A DNA stretch of 64,000 nucleotides from Kribbella caucasensis. Its GTDB lineage: Bacteria > Actinomycetota > Actinomycetes > Propionibacteriales > Kribbellaceae. The translations under genes and the position numbers were made by a program. The notes under the pieces are model-generated. The model was not told the origin of the DNA, did not search any database, and saw nothing but the letters and a program-made list of their open reading frames with translations. The stretch lies in contig NZ_SNWQ01000002.1 in NCBI RefSeq assembly GCF_004361855.1, positions 372,001 to 436,000 on the forward strand, written 5' to 3'. Positions 1 through 9,223 of the stretch are shown in pieces (position 1 is the stretch's first letter; each line of letters starts with the position of its first letter).

Positions 1-1134
1 CGTGGGCGGGGATGTCGACGACTGAACGGCTCAGCGTGAACACCTGTGCCGTGTCCTTGCCGCCGCGCAGGGCGAGCATCAAGCGGACTGGAGTGGCGCC
101 GTCGTTGCGATATGTGACCGGCTGGGTGACGGGCTTGTCGTCATCGTGCGGGTAGGACTGCAGTCCGAGGTTGAGAGCGCTCGGTGATGCCGTCACGGTC
201 TGCTTGATCGCGCGGGTCAGGTCGACGCGGCCGGCGCCCTGGGCGAAGACGCCGATACCGTTCAGATCGCGGGCGGAGCTCATCAGGGCCGACTTGAGTT
301 CCGGTGCGCGCCAGGTCGGGTGCTGCCGACGCTCGACTCGGAGCCGAAGTTGCCGGCCGCGGCGACGAACAACCTGCCGGTGGTCTCGGTCAGCTCGTTG
401 ACGGCCTTGGCGACGATGTCGGTGCCGTCCGAGGGGCCGCCTCCGACGCTCAGGTTGACCACCCGGGCGCCTTCGTTCGCGGCCCACTCCATCCCGGCGA
501 TGATGGCGGAGAGTTCGCAGTTACGGCGGGAACAGATCTTGCCGATCATCAGGTCCGCCTCGGGGGCGACACCGCGGTACCGGCCGTTGCTCGCGGCACC
601 GAGGGCGACGGCGTCGACGATCGGGAGTTCGCGGTTGACCTCGGTGCCGGCCGGGAGAGCTTGCCGTACGGCGCGCGGTTGGCCGGCGTACTGGACGAGG
701 AGGGGAAGCTGTGGTGCGGAGGCGTCGTCGAGGCCCAGGTCGGCGAGCAGGGCGACGTCGAACAGACGGGCGTCGACGATGCCTGCCGTGACGAGTGGGA
801 TGGCGTCGAACGGGAGCACCGACTGCTGGTTGCCGAGGGCAAATTTGTGGAACATCATGCCGGCCCGTCCGGGGCCCGGGCGGACCTCGGTGCTGGCCGT
901 GCCGCCGGGGGAGCGGCGCAGCGTGACCTTGTCGCCGGTGATCAGGGTGATCGTCAACGGCTTGAGGTCAGCGGGCTGGAGGGCGGTGGTCTGGAAAGCG
1001 GCGGTGGTGGTCGGGGAGCCGGCCGGCTGGTTGCTGGTGACCTGATCGCCGGCCGCGGGGACGGCCCAGGCGGCGACGGCCACCAAGGCGGCTGCGACGG
1101 CTGCGGCGAGCCATCGGGGGCGGAAACGGGACAA
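1..1134 (-). pseudogene. Decayed secreted subtilisin-family (S8) serine protease
   Basis: The TTG start follows AGGAGAGG by 8 nt and opens a signal peptide (about residues 1-30). Residues 1-185 are prodomain-like, and the frame then runs into subtilase core text (GRYRGVAPEAD, NLSVGG, FVAAAGNFG). The core has two internal losses. Near position 590-600 the chain jumps from the prodomain end to GAASNGRYRG, so the segments that carry the catalytic Asp and His (DTGV and GHGTHVA in the family) are absent. Near 319-327 it jumps from the GNFG loop to a frame reading PTWRAPELKSALMSSA, so the GTSMA catalytic Ser segment is absent and the frame is shifted; the original frame stops at 283. The shifted frame continues open to the window edge (GAGRVDLTRAIKQTV). 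The oxyanion Asn remains but no triad residue does. It is truncated by the window. Confidence 0.85.
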
Positions 1135-1214
1135 AGGGATGACCTCTCCTGGATGTGTTTCTGGGCAGGGGACAGCACGGCGACGCGGTAGTCACCGGGA
1201 TCGAGGTGGGTCTG

Positions 1215-2408
1215 TCAGCGGATGGTGGGTGAAGGTGGGGTGGGGGACTCGTCGGTCCAGCCGGATTCGAGGACGACGCTGGCGCCCTTCCTCATGCCGA
1301 TCGCCTCTGAGCTGAGCAGCCGGCCGGAGGTCGTGTCGACGATGAAGCGAGTGCCGAGACCGTCAGCAATGGTCGGGCGCGCGATCGGCTGGGATTTCGG
1401 CGGCGTCCACGTATAGGTGATCTCGGTACCGGTCCGGCCGATCGGGTCCCGCACGTTCTCCCGCAGTACGGCGCCCGGGAGTTCGGACATCACCCGGAGC
1501 GCGGCGCCGCGCAGCTTCGGCGGGGACGGCATCTCGAACAGCAGCCGCCCCGCCGCGTAGAAGGTCAGATAGTCGATCTCGTCCTGGGTCGCCCCAGGCT
1601 GCGCGCCCGCCGACAACACGGCCCGCAACTTCGCCGGATCGGTCGGCAGCGCCTGGATCTGCTGGGCCGACACGGGTTTGTCACCGCTCAGGAAGTACCC
1701 CGGCGGCACCTCGTCGAACGACATCTCGTTGACCACCGGCCGGCCCGGCGTCATCGTCACCGGATCTTTCTCGTAGCTGAGCTGCCAGGACCGGGGTGAC
1801 CCCTGCGCCCTCCACTCGGCCTGGTCGGCGGACGTGGCCGGCCGCGATCCGAGGTCGACCCAGCCGAACCAGGACTGCACCTGCGGCCGCATCGGCATCC
1901 AGCTCTCCGCGATCCTGCGCTGCTCGAGCTTGTACTTCGCTCCCGTCTTGCCGACCTCGATCGACCGGAGCTGCAGGGTCCGGACCCGGAAGTACCGGCC
2001 GGAGACCCGCTCGTCGACCTCCTGTTTGATCGCGAGATCCAGCAGTACCTGGCTGGCCGTCATCAGCCGCGGCGTCGGTGTGATCGTGCTCGGCACCGGA
2101 GCCGCATCCGGCCCGGAGTCGGGGGCGAGGAGCAGGGGAGCGCCCATCGCAACCAGGGCAACCCCCGCCGTCGCGGTGGTCAACGCGATACCCACCCGCC
2201 CCGACCGCGCCGCGGCGTACCAACGCGCCCCGGCACCCGCCCGCGTGCGCCGTGCGGCGCGGATGATGGTGTGCCGGCGGCTCCGGCGACCTGCTCCGGC
2301 GGCCTCGCGGGTCAGCGCTTGGAGCTTGCGGCGGGCGTTGGCGGTTGTCTCGGGAGTTGGGGCGGGCTGCTCCGGGAAGGCGGATCTGATCCGGTCGAAG
2401 TCGTCCAT
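1215..2408 (-). CDS. CU044_5270-type membrane protein, probable sigma-factor partner
   Basis: This 397-residue protein has a basic N-terminal cytoplasmic part (residues 1-70), one membrane helix (about 71-94) and a long extracytoplasmic C-terminal domain. That layout, and its place directly after an ECF sigma gene, is typical of the CU044_5270 family of actinobacteria, whose role is not established but which is suspected to control the adjacent sigma factor. The ATG at 2408 lies 2 nt after the sigma TGA, so translation is probably coupled; a longer reading frame upstream overlaps the sigma gene and is not favoured. No zinc-binding anti-sigma (ZAS) motif was seen in the N-terminal part. The regulatory role is inferred from context. 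Confidence 0.75.
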   Translation of the reverse strand: MDDFDRIRSAFPEQPAPTPETTANARRKLQALTREAAGAGRRSRRHTIIRAARRTRAGAGARWYAAARSGRVGIALTTATAGVALVAMGAPLLLAPDSGPDAAPVPSTITPTPRLMTASQVLLDLAIKQEVDERVSGRYFRVRTLQLRSIEVGKTGAKYKLEQRRIAESWMPMRPQVQSWFGWVDLGSRPATSADQAEWRAQGSPRSWQLSYEKDPVTMTPGRPVVNEMSFDEVPPGYFLSGDKPVSAQQIQALPTDPAKLRAVLSAGAQPGATQDEIDYLTFYAAGRLLFEMPSPPKLRGAALRVMSELPGAVLRENVRDPIGRTGTEITYTWTPPKSQPIARPTIADGLGTRFIVDTTSGRLLSSEAIGMRKGASVVLESGWTDESPTPPSPTIR

Positions 2409-2410
2409 CG

Positions 2411-3064
2411 TCAGATCTCCTCGGGGCGGGTCGGGTCGGTGTGGCCGAGGCTTTCGCGAACGACCCGGCGAGCGCGGGACAGGCGTGAGCACACCGTCCC
2501 GTACGCGATCCCCAGGGCGGCCGCGACCTCTTCGTAGGTCAGCTCGCCGAGTGCGACCAGCATCAGCACCTCGCGGTCCTTGGCCGACACCTTGGTCAGC
2601 GCCTCCGCCAGTTGACGGCTCGCGCCCTCGGCGGCGACCTGCGCCTCGACCCGTTCCTCATGACCGCCGGTCGGCAGCGGCCGGGGCAGTCTCGCAGTCG
2701 CCTTCCACGCCCGTACCTCGTCCCGGCGGTGCCGGCGGATCAGATTGGTGGCGATCCCGTACAACCACGCCCGGACCGCCCCGCTCCGGCGGTCGAACCG
2801 CTCCCGCTGCCGGAACGCGATCAGGAACGTCTCCGCCGACAGATCGTCGGCGAGATCGGTACCCAGCCGGCGCGCGACGTACGAGTGCACCTGGGCGAAG
2901 TACTTGTCGAAAATGATGGTGAACCGGTCCGGCTCCCGCACCGACGACTCGAGAACGCGACCATCCTCGTTCAGCGCGGTCTCGTCCGGCTGGGCGTCGG
3001 CCGGTCGCGCGACCACCGGGCGGCCGGGCAACGCGACGGTCGCCAAGGCGAGATCGGGCGTCAT
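2411..3064 (-). CDS. ECF-type RNA polymerase sigma factor
   Basis: A 217-residue sigma-70 family protein. Sigma region 2 lies at about residues 45-115 (YVARRLGTDLADDLSAETF, then AWLYGIATNLIRRH) and region 4, the -35-binding helix-turn-helix, at about 150-205 (LTKVSAKDREVLML, then LTYEEVAAALGIAYGTV). Regions 1 and 3 are absent, as in ECF factors. An upstream GTG at 3076 is in frame, but the strong GAGGAG lies just before the ATG at 3064, which is therefore preferred. It forms a two-gene unit with the downstream membrane protein, which may sequester or tune it. The stimulus cannot be read from the sequence. Confidence 0.9.
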   Translation of the reverse strand: MTPDLALATVALPGRPVVARPADAQPDETALNEDGRVLESSVREPDRFTIIFDKYFAQVHSYVARRLGTDLADDLSAETFLIAFRQRERFDRRSGAVRAWLYGIATNLIRRHRRDEVRAWKATARLPRPLPTGGHEERVEAQVAAEGASRQLAEALTKVSAKDREVLMLVALGELTYEEVAAALGIAYGTVCSRLSRARRVVRESLGHTDPTRPEEI

Positions 3065-3204
3065 CGAACTCCTCACAGATTCGGTGCCGTTCGGCTCACT
3101 CTGTTCTTGTCCGATGTCCCCAGACCCCTTCTCGTACCCCGGCGAACCCCCGCGGTCATGACGCGCGCCGGCCGTCCCCGGAGGACACGGCGGACAGGTT
3201 CGGG

Positions 3205-3525
3205 TCAGGAGTCTTCGAGAATCTCGCGGGCGGCGGGCTCGTCGGTGGGCCAGACGTAGACCGACCAGCCGTCGGTGGTGCGGGCCGCGGTCGCGCGGAT
3301 CTCCCGCTCGCCGAGCCGATCGACGGTACGCCGGGCGTCGGCGTACGAGGTGAGCGTGCGGACGTGGACCAGTAGTCCGAACTTGTCCTTGGCGGCCGGT
3401 CTTCGATCAACACGGCGCACGAGGGACCCGGTGCCGGAGGAGAACGCCCAGCGCAGCAGAAGAATCACCGCGCCGAGGAATGCGAGCGCCACGACCGGGA
3501 ACAGGAAATACTGGTCACGTAGCAC
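3205..3525 (-). CDS. Small single-pass membrane protein with DUF2007/SPOR-like tail
   Basis: About 106 residues: an N-terminal membrane helix (about 6-25, FLFPVVALAFLGAVILLL), a basic linker and a small alpha/beta domain (about 48-106) with the pattern of an ADARRTVDRL helix, a strand, WSVYVW and AAREILEDS. That pattern resembles the small DUF2007 or SPOR-type ligand-binding fold; this is a shape-based guess, not a firm assignment. The GTG at 3525 is chosen because the hydrophobic helix follows directly; codons further upstream read as non-coding. There is no clear ribosome binding site. It is divergent from the STAS gene, and the function is unknown. Confidence 0.5.
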   Translation of the reverse strand: MLRDQYFLFPVVALAFLGAVILLLRWAFSSGTGSLVRRVDRRPAAKDKFGLLVHVRTLTSYADARRTVDRLGEREIRATAARTTDGWSVYVWPTDEPAAREILEDS

Positions 3526-3656
3526 TACAGCATTGTCTCGCGAAGAGAAAGGTCGCGACGTCTTGGCAACCTTCCGGGTCGCCAGGGAGTCTTTACGAAC
3601 ACACGCTGCAAGTGCGGCCGATCTCGGGGGCCGCCGGAAGAGCGGAGGGCACGGAC

Positions 3657-3977
3657 ATGCTCGCACCGACCCACAACGAAGAAAACGTGATCCACCTGGC
3701 CGGCCTGCTGGACGTTCGCTCGGTCGGCGACGTCCGCCAACTGCTGACCGACCTGATCGACAACTCCGACGGCGACATAGTCGTCGACCTTGAAGCCGTC
3801 GACGCCGTGGACGCCACCGGCCTGGGCCTGCTGGTCGCCACCCACCGCCGCACTCAGCTCCTCGGCCGCCAACTGGTCCTACGACACCCCGTGCCCTCAG
3901 TAGTCCGCATCCTCGCGGTCACCCGCCTCCACCGAATCCTCCACGTAGAACGCACCCCGCTGCCGATCTCAGCCTGA
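3657..3977 (+). CDS. STAS-domain anti-sigma factor antagonist
   Basis: A single STAS domain of 106 residues, close to the usual length of SpoIIAA/RsbV/BldG proteins. The phospho-acceptor loop reads DAVDATGLGLL, so Thr54 stands where Ser is usual (DSSGLG in SpoIIAA); phosphorylation of Thr is known in some family members and is inferred here. GGAGGG at 3644-3649 supports the ATG at 3657 with a 7-nt gap. Proteins of this type bind and neutralise HATPase anti-sigma kinases. No such kinase lies beside it; the only HATPase regulator of this kind in the window is the MEDS/HATPase protein at 42172-43074, and no link between them is shown. Confidence 0.85.
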   Translation: MLAPTHNEENVIHLAGLLDVRSVGDVRQLLTDLIDNSDGDIVVDLEAVDAVDATGLGLLVATHRRTQLLGRQLVLRHPVPSVVRILAVTRLHRILHVERTPLPISA

Positions 3978-4055
3978 CCGCTGTGACCCATACCGCTGGT
4001 GACACCGGTCACGAGCTGGGGACTCACAAGTGCACGGAGTCCTACTCTCGGGTAC

Positions 4056-6032
4056 ATGACCGAGAAGGACCGACCCTGGGTGATGCGGACGTACGCCGGC
4101 CACTCGTCGGCGGCTGAATCGAACGCGCTGTTCCGGCGCAACCTGGAGAAGGGGCAGACCGGGCTGTCGGTCGCGTTCGACCTGCCCACCCAGACCGGGT
4201 ACGACGCCGACCACCCGCTGGCGAAGGGTGAGGTCGGCAAGGTCGGGGTGCCGATCGCGCATCTGGGTGACGTACGGGCGCTGTTCGACCAGATCCCGCT
4301 CGCCCGGATGAACACGTCGATGACGATCAACGCGACCGCGATGTGGTTGCTCGGGCTCTACCAGGTCGCCGCGCAGGAACAGGGCGCGATGCCGGACGAG
4401 CTGACCGGGACGACGCAGAACGACATCGTCAAGGAGTACCTGTCCCGCGGCACCTACGCGTTTCCGCCGGACGCGTCGCTGCGGCTGGCGACCGACCTGA
4501 TCGCGTACACGGTCTCCACGGTGCCCAAGTGGAACCCGATCAACATCTGCAGCTATCACCTGCAGGAGGCCGGGGCGACGCCGGTGCAGGAGCTGGCGTT
4601 CGCGTTGTCGACCGCGATCGCCGTACTGGACCGGGTCCGCGATGCCGGCCAGGTCCCGCCGGAGCGGTTCGTGGACGTGGTGCAGCGGATCTCGTTCTTC
4701 GTCAACGCCGGTGTCCGGTTCATCGAGGAGACCTGCAAGATGCGGGCGTTCGTCCGGCTCTGGGACGACATCACCCTCAACCGGTACGGCGTGACCGACG
4801 CCAAGGCGCGCCGCCTGCGGTACGGAGTCCAGGTGAACTCACTCGGTCTGACCGAGGCGCAGCCCGAGAACAACGTGCAGCGGATCGTGCTGGAGATGCT
4901 TGGCGTCACCCTGTCGAAGAACGCGCGGGCCCGGGCGGTCCAGTTGCCGGCGTGGAACGAGGCGCTCGGCCTGCCACGGCCGTGGGACCAGCAGTGGTCG
5001 CTGCGGATGCAACAGGTGCTCGCGTACGAGTCCGACCTGCTCGAGTACGACGACATCTTCGACGGCTCGCACGTGATCGAGGCGAAGGTGAACGAACTCG
5101 TCGAGGGCGCGCGCGACGAGATCGACCGGGTCCAGGCGATGGGCGGCGCCGTCGAAGCGGTGGAGAGCGGATATCTCAAGCAGGCCCTGGTCGCGTCGCA
5201 CGCCGAGCTGCGGCAGCGGATCGAGTCGGGCGAGCACATCGTCGTCGGCGTGAACAAGTTCGAGAACACCGAGCCGTCGCCGCTGACCGCCGACCTCGAC
5301 ACGGCGATCCAGACGGTCGACCCGGCTGCCGAGGCGGCCGCGCTGAAGTCCCTACGGGAGTGGCGGGCGACTCGCGACGAGAAGGCCGTCGAGGACGCGC
5401 TGGCCGGCCTGCGCGAGGCCGCGAAGGGAACAGACAACCTGATGCAGCCGACGCTCACCTGCGTCCGGGCCGGCGTCACCACCGGCGAGTGGGCCGGCGT
5501 ACTGCGGGAGATGTTCGGCGAATACCGCGCACCCACAGGGGTCTCCGGCTCGGTCGGGATCTCCGGCGGGGGCGAGGAGATCGCGGCCGTCCGGGCGAAG
5601 GTGGCCACGACGTCCGAGGAACTGGGTGGCCGGCTGCGGTTCCTGGTCGGCAAACCCGGACTGGACGGACACTCGAACGGGGCCGAGCAGGTCGCCGTCC
5701 GGGCCCGCGACGTCGGGTTCGAGGTGATCTACCAGGGGATCCGGCTGACCCCCGAGCAGATCGTTGCCGCGGCCGTCGCCGAAGACGTGCACTGCGTTGG
5801 TCTGTCCATCCTGTCCGGTTCGCACATGGAGCTCGTCCCGCAGGTGGTCGACGGACTCCGCGAGGCCGGCCTGCACGACGTACCGGTCGTCGTCGGTGGC
5901 ATCGTCCCCGACGCCGACGCCCGCGCCCTCCGCTCGGCCGGCGTAGCGGCGGTCTACACCCCCAAGGACTACGACCTCACCGGCATGATGTCCGACGTCG
6001 TCGACGTCATCCGAGCCGCCAACAACCTCTAA
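4056..6032 (+). CDS. meaA: Ethylmalonyl-CoA mutase (MeaA), coenzyme B12-dependent
   Basis: A 658-residue acyl-CoA mutase that converts ethylmalonyl-CoA to methylsuccinyl-CoA in the ethylmalonyl-CoA pathway. The N-terminal TIM-barrel part begins with RTYAGHSSAAESNALFRRNL and GLSVAFDLPTQTGYD, text typical of the Ecm/MeaA branch. The retained Tyr (RTY) and the Arg in EYLSRGTYAFPP match mutases acting on dicarboxylic CoA esters. The C-terminal B12-binding domain (about 525-658) has the D-x-H-x-x-G motif at Asp537, His539 and Gly542, and VVVGG near the end. The ATG at 4056 is chosen over an upstream in-frame ATG because family homology begins with TEKDRPW; the ribosome binding site is weak. Partner genes ccr, mce and meaB are elsewhere in this window. 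Its 3' end overlaps the next gene tail to tail by 4 nt. Confidence 0.92.
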   Translation: MTEKDRPWVMRTYAGHSSAAESNALFRRNLEKGQTGLSVAFDLPTQTGYDADHPLAKGEVGKVGVPIAHLGDVRALFDQIPLARMNTSMTINATAMWLLGLYQVAAQEQGAMPDELTGTTQNDIVKEYLSRGTYAFPPDASLRLATDLIAYTVSTVPKWNPINICSYHLQEAGATPVQELAFALSTAIAVLDRVRDAGQVPPERFVDVVQRISFFVNAGVRFIEETCKMRAFVRLWDDITLNRYGVTDAKARRLRYGVQVNSLGLTEAQPENNVQRIVLEMLGVTLSKNARARAVQLPAWNEALGLPRPWDQQWSLRMQQVLAYESDLLEYDDIFDGSHVIEAKVNELVEGARDEIDRVQAMGGAVEAVESGYLKQALVASHAELRQRIESGEHIVVGVNKFENTEPSPLTADLDTAIQTVDPAAEAAALKSLREWRATRDEKAVEDALAGLREAAKGTDNLMQPTLTCVRAGVTTGEWAGVLREMFGEYRAPTGVSGSVGISGGGEEIAAVRAKVATTSEELGGRLRFLVGKPGLDGHSNGAEQVAVRARDVGFEVIYQGIRLTPEQIVAAAVAEDVHCVGLSILSGSHMELVPQVVDGLREAGLHDVPVVVGGIVPDADARALRSAGVAAVYTPKDYDLTGMMSDVVDVIRAANNL

Positions 6033-6520
6033 CCGCCGGCCTGCTTGGCCGTGATGATGTCCTCGACGGCCTTCGGGATGGTGGTTTCGAAGTCGAGCAG
6101 CTTCACCCAGTCCGGGGTGATCGTGATCCGGCACATCTGGTCGTAGAGCGCCGTCACGCCGGCCTTCCACGCCTCCTGCTGATCCGCCGGCACGAGCTTG
6201 AAGGACGCCTCGACGTACTCGTCCGGGATGCCGTCGACAATTTCCAGCTCGACACTGCCGCGGATCAGCAGCACCTTCGGCGGATAGGACTCCGTGTCGA
6301 TGGTGATCGAGGCCCGCGGGTGCTTGCGCAGCGCGGAGACCTTGGCCGAGGCCGGCACCGTGCAGACGACGATGTGCTCGCCGTCCCAGAGGAAGGCGAT
6401 GGGGATCACCCGCGGGTCGCCGTCCAGGCCGACGTAGGCGAACCGGGCCGGGATGCCGCCGGTGAGCAGGTCCTGGGAGTACGGCTTGGCCAGTACTTCG
6501 GCGATCTCTTCCTTGGTCAT
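6029..6520 (-). CDS. Pyridoxamine 5'-phosphate oxidase-fold (PPOX) flavoprotein
   Basis: A 163-residue single-domain protein of the split-barrel PPOX class: RFAYVGLDGDPRVIPIAFLW, then ALRKHPRASITIDTES and VLLIRGSVELEIVDGIPDEYV follow the FMN/F420-binding strand order of this superfamily. Members bind FMN, F420 or heme, and the ligand cannot be decided here. It has no signal peptide and should be cytoplasmic. The ATG is preceded by AAGGATCAGGA. The gene is monocistronic, convergent with meaA (4-nt overlap) and divergent from the next gene. Confidence 0.8.
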   Translation of the reverse strand: MTKEEIAEVLAKPYSQDLLTGGIPARFAYVGLDGDPRVIPIAFLWDGEHIVVCTVPASAKVSALRKHPRASITIDTESYPPKVLLIRGSVELEIVDGIPDEYVEASFKLVPADQQEAWKAGVTALYDQMCRITITPDWVKLLDFETTIPKAVEDIITAKQAGG

Positions 6521-6610
6521 GTTCCTGATCCTTGTCTCTAAGAGGTGCTCTCACCACGGGGACGAGGCCGGCGCCGGTTTCTCGACATCATGATTCGCTA
6601 AGTTGAGAAC

Positions 6611-8551
6611 ATGCGCGAGAGGTTCGCCTTCGGGGGCGGCAAGGTCGAGTTGACGGATGACGGTTCGGTGGCGGCGGTGGTGCATCCGGCGCGCGGGCTC
6701 TCGATGCTGCTCGAGGACGGCGGGCTGCACGACCCACGGCACTACTGGGGCAAGGGATTCGTCATCACGTCGCGGGGCAGCCATCGGTTCGACGCTCCGG
6801 CGTTCACCCGGTGGCGGCAGACCGGGATCGATCTGCTGTACCAGTTCGGTGAGCTGGAGTTGCGGGTCGGCCGCCGGTTCGGGGAGCAGTGGACCGAGAC
6901 GTACGAGCTGCGCAACACGTCGGCCTCGGCGATCGAGGTCGGGTCGCTGGCGATCAGCACACCGTGGCGCGACCTCTACAGTTCGAGCCGTGAGAGCCTG
7001 AACGGTGCCGTGCACGCTCACGTCTGGACTGGAGGTGCCGATGCGTGGTCCTGGGCCGTTCCGATGGACGGCAGTGGGCCGGGGCTCGGGTTGCGACTGA
7101 CCGAGGGCGAACTGTGGGCGTACTCGGTGGAGTCGCGCGACGGCGGCACCGGCAGCAACGTTCGAGGGCACCTCTACCTGCACGTCACCGACCAGGCTCG
7201 CGCTCCGCATGCGATGGGCGGACAGCCGCTGATCGTGCTCGAGCCGGGACAGTCGTACCGCTGGACCTGGCAGCTGGGTTGGTACGACAGTCTCGCGGAC
7301 TTCCGGGCGAGCTGGCAGCCGTTGCTGGAGGCCACGGAGTTGGCGGCCGAGGTGGGGGAGTCGATCGCACTCGAGTTGGCTCCGGAGGCGAGCGGTCCGT
7401 CGAGTGTGTCCGCTGCGACACCCGGAGTTCAGTACGTCGAGGCGAGCGACGGCACGAGGACGTCGCGGATCAGTGTGCTGTTCCACCAGCCGCTGCAGGA
7501 GATCGTCGAGCGGCGCGTGCGGTTCGTACTGGATCACCAGCGGCCAGTCGAGCTCGGTGACAGCCGGCGGTTCTCCTTCCTGCCGTACGACACCGAGACC
7601 GGGCTGACCGTGTTGTCTGCCGCGTGGCAGGACTGGTCGGACGCACGGGAGCGGATCGGTACGGCGTTGTTGCTCCAGGCAACACGGGATCACGGCTGGG
7701 GCGACCGGGCCGAGCTGGACGAGGCGCTCGTCGGGTACCAGGAGTTCTTGACCGAGCACCTGATCGCTGCCGACGGCACGGTTGCCGACGACAGCCAGCG
7801 GCGCGGCCGGGTACGCCTTTACAACTTCCCGTGGTTCGCCCGGTTCCTGCTCGGCCAGGGCGACGTCGCGGGCGCCGTACGGATCATCGACCGGTACTAC
7901 GAACTCGGCGGCAGCCACTTCCTCGCGTTCGACCTCGGTCCGTTGCTGGAGGAGTTGGCCGCGTTGCCGGGTGATCCGGCCAGGGCCGCACGGATGCGGG
8001 ATCACCTGGCCGGACATGCCCGGGCCTTCCTCGACTACGGCGACGACCTGCCGCCGCACGAGGTGAACTACGAGCAGTCCATGGTCGCTCCGCTGCTCGA
8101 ACTCCTCCTCGCGGCCCGTCGGGTGGCGCCGGACTCGATCGACCCCGCGGAGCTCATCCGGCGGCTGCCCTGGTTGACCGCCTTCGCCGCGGACCAACCA
8201 GACGTACGACTGCGGCACATCCCGATCCGGCACTGGGACGGCTACTGGTTCGGCCTGCTCCGGATGTGGGGCGACGTGTTCCCGCACTACTGGTCCGTCC
8301 TGAGCGCCGCCGTCTACCTGACCTTTCCGGACGATCTCGTACCGGCCGCGGAGGCCGCCTGGCTGCGTTCGGCAGGCGACGCGATCCTCCGCGCCAACCT
8401 GGTCAACTTCCACCCCGACGGCTCCGCGACCTGCGCCTTCGTCTACCCCAGCTGCGTCAACGGCCGCCGAGCCCACGTCGCCGACCCCCTCGCCAACGAC
8501 CAGGACTGGGCCCTCGTCTACGCCCTGCGGTTAGGGCAGGAGCTCGCGTAG
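6611..8551 (+). CDS. Unrecognised two-domain protein, possible alpha/alpha-toroid carbohydrate enzyme
   Basis: A 646-residue protein that I cannot assign to a named family. Residues 1-320 read as beta-rich (many alternating strands with W/Y/F, such as GELELRVGRRFGEQWTETYEL and YRWTWQLGWYDSL). Residues 330-640 read as repeated amphipathic helices with aromatic-rich turns (YNFPWFARFLLGQGD, RHIPIRHWDGYWFGLLRMWGDVFPHYWS). A beta-sandwich followed by an alpha/alpha toroid is the layout of several glycoside hydrolases and polysaccharide lyases, hence the guess. There is no signal peptide, so it is probably cytoplasmic. TAAGTT lies 6 nt before the ATG, consistent with a leaderless transcript. Its 3' end overlaps the convergent gene by 21 nt. 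Confidence 0.65.
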   Translation: MRERFAFGGGKVELTDDGSVAAVVHPARGLSMLLEDGGLHDPRHYWGKGFVITSRGSHRFDAPAFTRWRQTGIDLLYQFGELELRVGRRFGEQWTETYELRNTSASAIEVGSLAISTPWRDLYSSSRESLNGAVHAHVWTGGADAWSWAVPMDGSGPGLGLRLTEGELWAYSVESRDGGTGSNVRGHLYLHVTDQARAPHAMGGQPLIVLEPGQSYRWTWQLGWYDSLADFRASWQPLLEATELAAEVGESIALELAPEASGPSSVSAATPGVQYVEASDGTRTSRISVLFHQPLQEIVERRVRFVLDHQRPVELGDSRRFSFLPYDTETGLTVLSAAWQDWSDARERIGTALLLQATRDHGWGDRAELDEALVGYQEFLTEHLIAADGTVADDSQRRGRVRLYNFPWFARFLLGQGDVAGAVRIIDRYYELGGSHFLAFDLGPLLEELAALPGDPARAARMRDHLAGHARAFLDYGDDLPPHEVNYEQSMVAPLLELLLAARRVAPDSIDPAELIRRLPWLTAFAADQPDVRLRHIPIRHWDGYWFGLLRMWGDVFPHYWSVLSAAVYLTFPDDLVPAAEAAWLRSAGDAILRANLVNFHPDGSATCAFVYPSCVNGRRAHVADPLANDQDWALVYALRLGQELA

Positions 8552-9223
8552 TACCTGCATCAGGGCGTTGTGCAGGCTGGTGCCGTAGGTGATTCGGGTG
8601 GCGCCGGCCGCGATCAGGTCGGCTGGGGTGGGGCCGTCGGGCTTGGCGTGGGCGTTGATCGGGCCGCCGATCGCCGTTGCGAGGTCCGGTAGTGAACTTG
8701 TCGGCGCGAAGATCGGGTAGATGCAGTCGGCGCCGGCTCGGCGGTACTCACGGCCCCGGGTGACGGCGTCTTCGATGGTGCCGCCGAAGAGGAACGTGTC
8801 GACGCGGGCGTTGATCACCAGATCCGCTCCTGCGGCCGCGCGGACCTCGCTCAGGTAGTCGGCCTGGCGTGCGGGGTCTTGCAGTTGGTCATTGAGCGAG
8901 TCCTCGAGGTTGCAGCCGACCGCGCCGGTTTCGAGCAGGCGGTCGACGAACTCCTTGGCCGGCAGGTCGTAGCCCGCTTCCAGGTCCGCGGTCACCGGTA
9001 CGCCGACCGCCGCCGCGATCCGGTGGACCGCGGCGAACATCTCGGCAGGCGGGGTCAGCTGTCCGTCGTCGTACCCGATCACCCGCGCGACCGCACCGCT
9101 GCTGGTGGCGATCGCGGGGAAACCGGCGTCGGCGATGACCCGGGCGCTGACCGGATCCCAGGCGTTCGGGATGATCAGCGGTTGAGGGCCGTGGTGCAGC
9201 GCCCGGAAGGCTGCGGCAGTCAT
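8531..9223 (-). CDS. Isocitrate lyase/PEP mutase superfamily protein
   Basis: A 230-residue TIM-barrel protein of the ICL/PEP-mutase superfamily: PLIIPNAWDPVSARVIADAG at the N terminus, metal-site text VPVTADLEAGY, then GCNLEDS and the NARVDTF strand. The catalytic KKCGH loop of isocitrate lyase is not present, so lyase activity on isocitrate is unlikely. Members of this short class include carboxyphosphonoenolpyruvate- or 2-methylisocitrate-like lyases and many of unknown substrate. The ATG overlaps the stop of the upstream AhpD-like gene (ATGA at 9220-9223), so the two are co-translated. The substrate is unknown. Confidence 0.8.
   Translation of the reverse strand: MTAAAFRALHHGPQPLIIPNAWDPVSARVIADAGFPAIATSSGAVARVIGYDDGQLTPPAEMFAAVHRIAAAVGVPVTADLEAGYDLPAKEFVDRLLETGAVGCNLEDSLNDQLQDPARQADYLSEVRAAAGADLVINARVDTFLFGGTIEDAVTRGREYRRAGADCIYPIFAPTSSLPDLATAIGGPINAHAKPDGPTPADLIAAGATRITYGTSLHNALMQVLRELLP

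Noticed and set aside
304..1191. Long plus-strand open frame opposite the subtilase remnant
   Set aside because: High-GC shadow frame: composition is Gly/Asp/Arg/Val-biased with no fold pattern, whereas the minus strand reads as a known family.
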